From the NCBI RefSeq assembly GCF_000224145.3, contig NC_020173.2, forward strand, positions 1,541,435 to 1,605,434: 64,000 nucleotides of DNA, in the 5' to 3' direction. This stretch comes from Ciona intestinalis (lineage: Eukaryota > Chordata > Ascidiacea > Phlebobranchia > Cionidae). This document shows, piece after piece, positions 50,201 to 62,200 of the stretch; within the stretch, counting starts at the first letter, position 1, and each line of letters begins with the position of its first letter. A program made the position numbers and the translations under genes. The notes under the pieces were generated by a model. It was not told the DNA's origin and searched no databases. It saw only the letters and a list, made by a program, of their open reading frames with translations.

Positions 50201-53200
50201 TGGCAGTGGTCGCCCAGGTACTGGTGTCGTGACCCCTCTCCCAGGGTAATACCCAGGGTGTACAGGGGTAAACGGGCGCTGGGGTGTGAACTGATTTTGT
50301 GCATGCATGCGATCATGCTGCTGGCTAATGAAATTTGGACTCATCATCTAAATTTTAAAAAAAAATAAAAAAAGGGAAAATTTTAACTTTAATAGTTTAA
50401 AATTAGTATTTAATAGTTGAATCCTTGCATAGCCGGAAAACGACAGTTGTTATAACACGGGTGTTCTGTTCCATACACCTTATGCCAGCTGAGTTACAAA
50501 ATATGTTACTTTTAATTATAAAATTATATTTTTTTGGAATTTTTCTTTCATGTGTGGCTGATAATTTGTACAGCCTATTAGTGACCACTGGGTTAAAGCA
50601 ATTGTCGTTAAGTGTCTTGCCCAGAACACATTCGCCTACAATGGTACCAACGATGAGCTTTGAACCCATTACCTATGGGTTAGAGACTGGCGCGCTAACC
50701 AACTGTGCTACTGGGCCATAGCTTACCATATGCTGATATCCTGGTATGTTAGTGGCAGTTGGATGGACAGCGCTTGGACTGTAATAACTCGTCATGTTCC
50801 TTTTCTGTTCCTCTCTTATAAAACCCATCTCCATTTGCAAGTTGGACAAAGCAGACTGAAAATTAGAAAAAAACATCATCATTATTGTAATAATTTTCAC
50901 AAAAAAATGTTGACTAAAAATTTTGCGATTTTTGTTAATGTAAAAATACATTTTTCTGTTTATTATTGAAACAATAAAATAAATATTGAAATATTTAGAA
51001 ATTGACTGTAAAATTCGCAATCAATTGTAATATGCAATAAATCAGTAACCCAACGCATATGCTTTATGTTAGGTATTTTAAGATAACAATATAGCCGTGA
51101 TAGTGTTGTTACCATTGTGTCATTTTATAGGGGACAATATACGCCTGGTAACCTCTGTCTGATACTTCACAATTACTTTTGTCCTATGAACAAACTCATT
51201 GTCATTCTCATAAAAACCATCTTAAATTACACATATTACAATACTGTATGACGCGATAAAATTCCCCAGAAAATATAAAGAACAAACTAACTGTGAGTGA
51301 GCTGATGGTATCCACAAGTACATTGGTATCTCTTTCCTCAATCCCTGATAGAATGGTATGCGATGTTTCATTCATCTGTGAGGGATATTCACTCATTAGG
51401 GTAAGGCACATTTATTTCTATTTAATTTTATTATACAATACTTAAAATAAACTTTAACCCAAATTCACCCCAACCCCCATTTACCCAACAATAACCCCAA
51501 TTCTCCCCAACTTTACCACCAAATTTCTCAATTTTAACCTAAATTCAGCCAACTTTTACCCCAACACCCAACTTTCACCCCAATTTACCTAACCATAACC
51601 CCCATTTACCCCATCATAGTCCAAACTTTAACCCCAATTCACCCCCAGTTTAAATCCAAATCCCCTCACTGTAACCCAATACATTATGTTAATTGTTAAC
51701 ACACGTAATATAATCACCTTTGGAGTTGACTGCTTGCTTGGAACGGCCAGAATAGAATCGTTGCCAGATTTATTCGCTGTTGAAAAAATGCAACAAAATT
51801 TTCCAAAATTACTCAATTTTTTAAAAACATGATTTTTTTCTCATGAATTTTACTAAGACACATAGTTGCAAATGAAAACTAAAGCAATATAACTCACTAA
51901 CAGTGAAAAAGAAGAACCCTATCCATAACATTCTTATTCTAACTTTGCTTTAAAATTGTATTATTAAAATAGTTTAACTTTTTCATACAAGTTACATATT
52001 TTTTATATCACTTCAGCTGCAATTATCATTAATATAATACAATAAACATTTTTATCTTGAAGAAGCCAATTTATACATAATACAATATGTCTGGCAGCAA
52101 GACTAGCAAAATACAATAGTTTTTTTAGCAGTTTCGCAGCAAAAAAATGTTAATATGCAAAAAGAACATTTTTTGCTACTGAAACAAATTTGTATATAAT
52201 TCTTTATGCCTGGCAGCAAGACCCGAAAAAATAATCAACTTTTTTCAGCAGTTTAGCAGCAAAAAAATGTGGTATGCAAAAATGAACATTTTTAACTAAA
52301 CCAAATAATACATAATTTTTTATGGCTTATGATCTGGTGCTACGAAAATGTAACAAACAAAAATCAAATCGGTAAACTATGTGAACATCAGATCAGAATT
52401 CGATTCGCAAAATTGATAAGTTATTCATTTATGCCTCCCAGCAAAATACATTTTATACTTAAAAGACAATTAAGCCATACCTGTTGTGTTGGTAACAGGT
52501 TGGTTGCGCAATGGACTATGACGAGGACTTGTGATAAGACGAACAGTTCGCTCGTGAAGATTGTCATCCGGATGTTGCTGGAGACGAGTTAATGTGATCT
52601 CGAGGCAGCGACGATACTGTGGAAGAGAATCTTCCGAATTATTTTGTGAGTAGCAAAATGTGTTGATTAATGTTGAATCTTATATCGCCTTGTGAGCAGG
52701 GCATTGGCAGTTGTTTTAACACATGTGATCTGTTTTACACCCCAGGCTGCTTCTAAGTTCTATTCTATATGGGTGAGGTCCTGCAGCGTGGCAAGCCATG
52801 GGTCCTAGGATTTAGGCCAGGATTGCGCCATTACCCCACACTGCTTATGAGTTCAGGCAGTTTTAACTATGTGAGTGATTCTTAAATTAGAAAGAGATAA
52901 AGACCAATGGGTTGAAGCAACTGTCAGTTAGTGTTCACATTGAAAACGTAAATTGAAAAGAAATCTAAAAAAATTGTAATATAAAAACATTAAAAAGTAC
53001 TAAACACATAGCCAACTTGGTAAAATAAGCTTAATTTTTCAAAATAAGTCACAAATTTAAACAATTCTAAAATAGACCAATAAACAGAAAATGTTTCAGA
53101 TTGAGCTTTGCTGAGTAAGAAAAACACATTTCGGTTTAGCTATGTTATGTTTCAGGTGAAGCAATGTTATAAAACAGATTTAAATTCAAACACCTTTCTC

Positions 53201-56200
53201 ATCAGAGCTTCTTTTTTCTGATCAAGATCAAACAAAGGAAGGTTGGGAGTTTTTAAATGAACATTCTCAGCCATTTGTCTGTACAAGTGGGCCTGTATAA
53301 AAATATATGTGTATGTTACTCTTATTTAAATGTGCTTATATAAGAATATATGTGTATGTTACTGTTATTTATTGCGCTTATATAAGAATATACGTGTATG
53401 TTACTGTTATTTAATGTGCTTATACAAGAATATATGTGTCTGTTACTCTTATTTAATGTGCTTATATAAGAATATACGTGTATGTTACTGTTATTTAATG
53501 TGCTTATACAAGAATATATGTGTCTGTTACTCTTATTTAATGTGCTTATATAAGAATATATGTGTATGTTACTGTTATTTAATGCACTTATATAAGAATA
53601 TATGTGTATGTTACTGTTATTTAATGTGCTTATATAAGAATATATGTGTATGTTACTGTTATTTAATGCACTTATATAAGAATATATGTGTATGTTACTG
53701 CTATTTATGCGTATTTTACTCTGTATGGTTGAAGGTGTACAGTGTGGCATGACACGGCATTATGCATGGGATTTATTCCGTAGTTGCATTTAGATTTAAA
53801 ATTAAATTAAATTGATATCAGTGTATACTTTAATGATATTTGATAAAGCTTTTTAAATTTCGTCATGACATAAATAGCCTTAAGAAATTTTATAAAAATA
53901 GAAAAAACGGCATATATTTTGTCATTACCAAATTGGACTTTAGCTTTTTTTATAAAAAAAAAAACCAAAAATGGTATATACCTGACAGAAGGAAGCCTGG
54001 GGTATTGTTGCTTTGCTGTAAAAAGATAAAGCTTCGTCGAATCTGTTCTCCTGTGCAGCAAGCTCACCATGGCACATGTATGCTTCAGATAATAGACTGA
54101 AATATTTTGAAGATGAAATTGAAATTTTTGGTAATTATTGCTGTAGCCTGTATTGATGCCAAATTGTGTTGTAAATTTTCAATGTTTCTTTTAGTGAAAG
54201 CACAAATGTTCTGTTAAATGCTATCAATTTTGCTAATGCCAAACTGTTATATTACAGCTAGTAATTTACACAAATAATATGGCTCTTAAAATTGGTACTT
54301 ATTTAAAAAGGAAAAAAGTTTTTAAGTGGGTCATAAGACACATCATATGGTATGACTTTTTTTCTAAAAAAAACCAAACATTTCTTTTGTGTAAAAACAG
54401 TTGAGTAGGAATTTAGTATATATTATTACAGGGTCTGGGTCTAAATATTTAATAACCATTGATTTAGACATTTAACACAATTTTATAAGGTATCTATAGT
54501 ATTAGAAAAAATATATGTATTATATAGCAGGGTGGGTGAAGATGGGACATCTTTTATATCTACTTTCTCGTCTCATTTGGTAGCGAACAAAGAACATTTA
54601 AGGAATTTTAAAACCGTATCCTCACGACTCCCATAGGCCGTTGTTAATTGTTTAAAACACGATCAGGATATTTGGGTATTATGTGCTAAAGGTGTCCCGT
54701 TTTCCCCGCCCTACTATATTAAAAATAAACAAACCTAGAAGCCTTTTCAGAATTCAGCTCATTGAAAATAGAAGAAAACAATCTTTCTTTTGCTTTGCTC
54801 TGATGAACTACTCTCCCATCCGAGGACTTCATGAGGTCCGGAAGAGCAAGTGACCAGTAGAGGGCAGCACGGCGCTGGTAGAGGAACCAGGAAGTGGAAG
54901 TTCCAGTTTCTTGTTGAAGAACGTATGACTGTAACAGGAATATTTAGGTTGTAAATGTAAACAAATGAAAAACAGTCAACCCTGCTTAATTGGTCCACCC
55001 GTTAAAACAGACCACCCCTTTAATAGACTTTTTTTCGCGGTCTAAAATCTAAATCTCAATCTATTTTTCTGTGCAATCTTCCTTCTGTGCAAACTTAAAC
55101 AGCCTACTTTTCCATTAAACATAGGCTTTTACAAGTGTTTTGTTTAAAAAATAAATAGCGTTAGAGTCAAATAATATAAAAAAAAAAATTATAACAATTA
55201 TAACAAAGATTGTGTTCAAAATTGTAAAATTCATTTTTAAACTTGCAAAAACAGTGTTGAAAATAGTAACATTAATGTATGAAGTAAAAACAGTTTTTAA
55301 AAGTATAAAAAATGTGTTTAAAATGGTAAAAAATGTATTTAAATTTGCAAAACAGTTTAAGAAATAGTTAAAACCAACCTTTGATGCAAAGTACTTTGCA
55401 AGCTTGGTGATAAGTACAACTTCCAAACCATGGTTGCCCACACCTCGCAAACATTCTAGACCTCGCTGGAGAATCGGTTTCAACTTCCCTGCTTCTTCAG
55501 CACTGGAGAATTTAACAGGATTTTTTAACAAGGGCACCAGCCTGTAACCCAGACGTAATGGGTTTAAGGCTCTTCGCTGCCACCATTGTGGGAGTATATG
55601 TCCTTGGGCAAGACACTTTGCTTTAACTCAGTGATCACTAATGGGTTGTTCAAATTATCAGGCATCCAAAAAAATAAAAAATAATAATAATCAACCCACA
55701 AAGTAACATACATGGTAACTCCTAAGCTGGCACGAGGTATATGAACATCTGTGTTATAACGACTGTTGTTTTATCGTGGGGATAAAGTAAGTTACATTTA
55801 TTCATTATTTTTAAAAAAGGTAATTGTTTGTATAGTACTGTGGGATAAGATGGGATACTGTTAGGACCTAAAACCCGCAATTACTGATCAGTTTTTAAAC
55901 AGTTAACAACGCTCTTTCAGAGTTGCAGGGCTATAGTTATATAATTTTGTGAATATTATTTGTTAACTACAAAATGGGATAGTAAAAGAGAAATAAAACA
56001 TGCCCACCTTACCCCACCCTACTATATATGGAAAAGTACAGGTATTATTTGTTTATTGAATGGAAAGGTACCAATATTGCTTGATACAAAATACTTATGC
56101 ATAGAAAACTGTACAAAATTCTGTATTTTTTGTGAACGATAAAGGAAAACAACGAAGAAATATAACTTACGTAACATTTTTCTTGTTGGAAAGTTTCACA

Positions 56201-59200
56201 GCTGCACTCCACCATTTATTCTTAAAAAAAAATTTTTGTACAAATTTGTAAAAATACCAACTAACAACATATTTTTATAAAGCCTTGGTTTTTATGGGTG
56301 TTTGGTTGTTAAAATAGACATGGCAAAACTTTGCACACAGTATATATTAATAGTTTAAATTAAGTTTTCTGCTACAATATAGCATGCCATGGGATCCGAG
56401 ATTTAAACCAATATATGTTACTGTTTATTTTGGCACCTAGCACGTTCATGTTTGAACATGCGCCAAAGCAAAGTTGGTTAGCGGGCCTGCCTGTAACCTA
56501 GTGGTAATGGGTTTAAGGTTCTTCGCTGCTACCATTGTAGGCATGTGTGTGTTCTTGGACAAGACACTTGATGGCAATTGCCTCAACCCAGTGGTTACTA
56601 ATCGGTTGCCCAATTTATCAGCCACACAAAAAAATAAAATAAAATCCACCAAAACAAATCACCCTCAAAGTAACATACATGGTAACTCGTAAGCTGGCAC
56701 GAGGTGTAAAAAACAGAACACCCATGTTTTACACCTGTCATTTTCCGGCCATGCAAGGAAAAAGTAAGTTACATTCATTCATTTAAACACACTACCTCTT
56801 TAAAACCAGCAAATATATTGACACACCTGTAGATCAGTAGTGAGCTTGCGACAGAGTGGGAGTGGTAACGTTGTGCTTGACAGTTGACGGTGGTTCAGTG
56901 TTGCCGCACTTTCCCAGTGTTGCGCTTTCTTTTCGGTTGTGTAGACGCACGCAGCAATGAAAGCCTCAATGTCAAGCAGACTTAATGACCACAGAGAAGC
57001 ACTGAAATGTTGGATTTTTTATATTTCTTAACAAAATTTAGGCCTACAGCAGATTGGATAACCTAGATTTGTTTGTGTCATACAAAAGTTTGCAAACTCA
57101 CATTTTACGCAACATTTGCCGAAACTTTTTTTTCATTTTTAGAAGTTTCAGCAGCACACAGATCAAGTAAAAAAAAACAACCTATCACTTCTAAAGTAGT
57201 AATTTACGAATTAACACTCTTAAAAAAGGCAAACCAATACAATATACAATCCATTGATACCCTGCACTGCTGTTACTGGTGACCATCTGTAGATTAGGAA
57301 AGCTGGATTTAACCCAGTGAAGAAAATCAACAGTCATGTCCATTTTCATCCACCTTATACCAAGCCATATAAGCATGTCAAGCTTGCAAGATGCGGAAGC
57401 AACTGTAAGGTACAAGAGGGGTAAAAGTTACAGCATATTTTAGTATATATATATATATATACTGTGCTACAAGGCATATTTAACTTGTATTTGAGCATGA
57501 ATTTTTATTTTGCTGCAGGAATAAGTTTTGCTGAATAAAATTCAATGTCACATTCAGGACTAATCTTAATAACCAGTGGCATGTTTCAGAGTTTTTTTTA
57601 AATGTCACAAGGCATTTTACTGATGTACGAAAAGCTGGCCCTAAGTATGAAAAGCTGGCCCGCACAATACATTTTTTATGGTACTAATAATACAACTTTG
57701 ATAATAAAGGTCCTTAAATTTGTTATATCGGTGGGCGCTGTGGTTCGCAAGTCCATTAAATATTTCTTCCACTGATATTTATCTAATAAATCAACATAGA
57801 CCACAACTAAGCAAATTAAATATAATTTGAGTCAATTCTCAATGCTAATAGTTAAAAAAAATAATACACTAATCATTTTAACAAAATACAATTTTTCTGT
57901 CCCCTCAACTGATGTGGATTTTGATTAGTAGTTCATTTACTGTCTAAATATAAGGAATTTACCCAAGTTTAAGTAATGCTGGCTTAGTGAACAACCCATT
58001 AGTGATCACTGGGTTGGAGCGAGTAGTTTATGTTTACTGTGGTAGAAACTTACCATTATCATAAGCCATCATCTCATCTACAGTTGGAATGAAGCAAGCG
58101 ACTGATGCAAGTGATGTTGTGTTGCATAAATATGATGATGATGAATTAGTGTTGTGGAAAAGGGATTGGAATACTGCTAAACCAACCTAAAAAAAGATAG
58201 ACAAGTTAGAAGTGTTGTTAGTTAGGAATGCTTGAATGTAAGTTACTTTATTCACAAGGGGCCAGAAAACTACATTCGTTATAACACAGGTGTTCTGTTT
58301 TATACACCTCGTGCCAGCTTACGAGTTACCAAGTATATTACTTTGTGGGTGATTATTTTTTGGGATTTATTTTAATTTTATTTTTTTATGTGTGGCTGAT
58401 AATTTCGACAACCCATTAGTGACCACTGGGTTGGAACAATTGTCGTTAAGTGTCTTGCCCAAGGACACATACGTCCACAATGGTAGCAGCGAAAAGCCTT
58501 GAACCCATTACCTCTGGGTTACAGGCAGACGCGCTAACCAACTGTGCTACGTCACATGGGGAATGTTAGCACAATTATTTAAACAGGCCTGCTGCTGGAT
58601 AAAATATGTCTATAAAAACAGGCAGGGCTAAAGTATACTGCATTTATCAAACTAATCACTCTTTATCTGACTGTAAATGTGTTTTAACACTATCACTACA
58701 AATTTTAATAAAAATTCAAAAACATGACATAATTGTCTATGCTTACGGTCGATTGGTCCAGGTTTTCTCTTAGCTTTGCAATCCATCCTTCTTCTCCTTG
58801 TGCTGACAATATCCACATCATATGACTGGATTGACTGAGTCGCTGGGCTGCGTTTCTCTGCACACGACTTGGTAGATATGGTTGATGGTTAAGGCAGTGC
58901 ATCGACCACGCGCATGAGCTACTTGGTATCGACTTTGAAACACTCGAAGAGAAAAGCACTGCTGCCAAGTCACTAGCTTCACCCCATGGCTTTTCATTCT
59001 GAAAAATAGGATGAAATAAAAACAAGAACGGAAGAAAAAAAATCAATATATATTGCCAATTTTGGGTTTACAAATTGAAGAGTGTGGTTTTATCATTTTA
59101 GGGAAAATCCTGTTTTATAGGAGTGTTTTTGCTCACTGCTCTGAATGTCCATCAAGGATCACTATTGTTTAAAAAGCTTCTGCTCACGCTATTTGCTTAA

Positions 59201-62200
59201 TTTTAATTAGGCAATTTTCGCATTTAAAGAAAACCACACCATTTAAATATACATTTTTCAACAAGAGTGAACTTTTTTTTCAAGAGTGTTTATCAAGTAA
59301 ACATAGTTTTGACTACCTTTGCAGCTTGTTGAATGAGAAAAGTTGCAGCCAGCCAACATAACTGAGCTTCCATCTCAGCAGCTAATACTTTCCAATCTCC
59401 AATTGCTTTGTTGGATAAAACTGATGACAAGCATTCGTCCATCCTAGTGGAAAATAAATTATTGAACCAATTGTAGACCACTTTACAATTTTGGACATGC
59501 TAGCTATAGACAATTTTGCTTCATTTTTGTAAGAAATATAAAAACTATTTTAAAACATTTATTTTGTTAAGAAAATATTAAAACTAAAAAAACTATTTTT
59601 TTGTTAAGAAAATATTAAAACTAAAAAAAACTATTTTTTTGTTAAAATGTGAAAACTGAAAACTAATTAGAAATATGAAACCCTTTTGAAACATATTCTT
59701 TGTTAGAATGTAAAAACTAATTTAAACCATTTTTTTTGGTAAAAATGTGAAAACTAATTCAATATAGGTTTACATTTGCAGTTTTTCCAGTGCCTTCTGT
59801 TGTTTGTTATCCTCTAAGCAAACCCATATGAACCGGGAAAGAGCTTCCAGGAGCATCAGTTGAGCAATATGATGGGAATGCTGTTGATTATTTTGTAACT
59901 TTTCTGTGTGTTCCTGTAATTTAAAGATTTTTAATTAAAATTCCCGGGTGTTGGGGTAATAGGCCAAAACTGGCATAAATCACAGGTCCTTGACAAGGAC
60001 CTCACCCTCAAAGATTAGAATAGAATAATTAAAATTAACTAGAGCCCGACCGATATTGCTTTTTTCAAACCGATACTTTTGTAAATTTCAGTTGCCGATA
60101 ACCGATATTTTAATGCACCTAAAAAACTTGACTGAATAAAACGGAAAAATCTGATATAGCTAATAAAAGTTGCTGGCCGTCTGGTTACTAAGCGCCGATA
60201 ATATCGGCCGTTTTTTGCCCTTGCCGATAATCGGTAAATCCCCAAAAATGCGGCCGATATATCGGCTAACCGATAATCGGTCGTGCTCTAAAATTAACCA
60301 TAGCATTTTGGGAAAATGTAGATTTTCTGAAAGCAATGTAACACACCAATATCATAGGAATCATAGGATTAAGCTTTTTTTGCATAAGTTTTGTAAAGAG
60401 TAAAGGATCAATAGGAAGCTGCCATAACTTCAGGCTTAAAAACAAAAACACCAGATTTTCTGTGCAGTTTCAAACAATACGAACGTAACAGCTCATATGT
60501 ATATAAGACACATTTGCCTTCATTTTCATTTGTTTGGTTTAAAATACTAAAATGTTACTTTGTGGGTGATTATTTTAATTTGGACAAACCATCAGTGACC
60601 ACAGGGCTGGAGCAATTGCCGTTAAGTGTCTTGCCCAACGACACATACGTACACAATGGTAGCAGCGACGAGCCTTGAACCCATTACCTCTGGGTTTGTG
60701 TGTGTACTATATATTGGCTGTTATGTACGCATTGAAACAATATTGTACCATTAAGTTAAATATAATGCAGTGGTTACCTTGTATGTACTGACAACACATG
60801 ATGACCATTTATAGTCAGATCTTATCGACGCAGAATCCAATATATTCTCAATCTTTACACAATATGCATAAGCATCTTCCAGCCGATCTTGGGTCTGAAA
60901 TTAAAACAAATAAGGTTGATTTTTTCATTGTCATAAATAATAATGTAAAAAAAATAAACAAAAATAACCTTGCATTGTCATATGTTATTCTAGGTAAACA
61001 TGACCGGGTTCTTAGGTTTTAAACGTTTTGCATTTGTGGAACATAATATATAATTATATATTACATTCATTGCACCAAAACAAAATTAACAGACAACGAT
61101 ATTAGAGAACATGTATCTTCAAGGTTTTCAAAAGACAACGATATTAGAAAAAACATGTTACTAATATCAATCTTCTGTTCTGTTCTATTATGTGTGGGTG
61201 AGGTCCTAGGATTTAGGCCAGGATTGGTCCAATACCCAGGGTTCTATCGCATGGACCTCCCCAGTTTTTGGAACATGTTGCTTTCCCAGTGGTAGGCGAC
61301 AAGGGCTTTAATATTAGTGGATGGGAATGGCTCATCTGGTATAAAAAATGGAATTTCTAAGTGTTGTTTTGGCTGCCGGCCATTGGGCAAAACTTCATCA
61401 GGAAATTTGTCACACTTTTTCTACCAGATGAGCCACTAAAATATCATTTACTAACACTAGTATTAAGTCTTCCTACCCTCATAAAGCTAACATACTGCAC
61501 ATGAAGTGCAGGGTCATTTGATCTTCTTTTTAACTCTTGAAGGATTGCTTTTTCCAATACAGATGGTGATGCTTGTTGTGCTAGCATAAGCTCCATCTGT
61601 AATAAATATAATGTATTTAACTTGACATTAACTGACTTATTATACCAAAGGCCAGTGGTGACAGGGTGGCCAGTCCGACAGAACTACCCTAAATTTTCTG
61701 CACTGCATTAATCCGTTAACATTATAGGCTAGAAGGCTACCCAATGTGATAACATTTGTCCAACAGAAAAATTTGTGTGTCCTATATTTATAAAAGTTTA
61801 GTGCATGTACATGCCACTGCGGTGTTACCTTCATCTTGAACACTGTTGCATTGCCAGGCAATGAAGCAGCTGCTTTATCCAACCAAATCTGGGCTTTGTT
61901 TGGATTTTGAGCAGGGCCTGGATTCAAGTACAGCTCTACAATATGGAGAAGAAGCTCAGGCTAAAAGCAGAAACATAGAATTAGCACATAAAATAAAACT
62001 ATATTATATATAAAAAAACTCTTATGAATCGATGCATCACCAGATAAAAATGTAATTGTATGTATACATATATACATATATATATATATATATCTATACA
62101 CAGAAATATATAGAGGTAAAAATAAAAAAATGTTAAGTAGTTAAAAAAAGGGAAAATATTTAAAAATGTGTAACCCAAATAAAAAATGTAAAAAAATATA

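Noticed and set aside
53322-53752. 140-residue reading frames on both strands ([11 protein letters not shown] repeats)
   Set aside because: They come from a 40-bp minisatellite in an intron; similar frames on both strands show that this is repeat geometry.
55503-55560. A 3' splice site for RANBP2 exon 13 supplied by the SINE (GGGTTACAG at ~55,530)
   Set aside because: It is in frame, but the nearer acceptor TTCTCCAG gives a gap-free match to the vertebrate protein and has a better pyrimidine tract, so the SINE site is at most an alternative.
42333-58555. tRNA genes at the A-box/B-box sequences
   Set aside because: Each is followed by the common SINE body and lacks a full cloverleaf; they are SINE heads.
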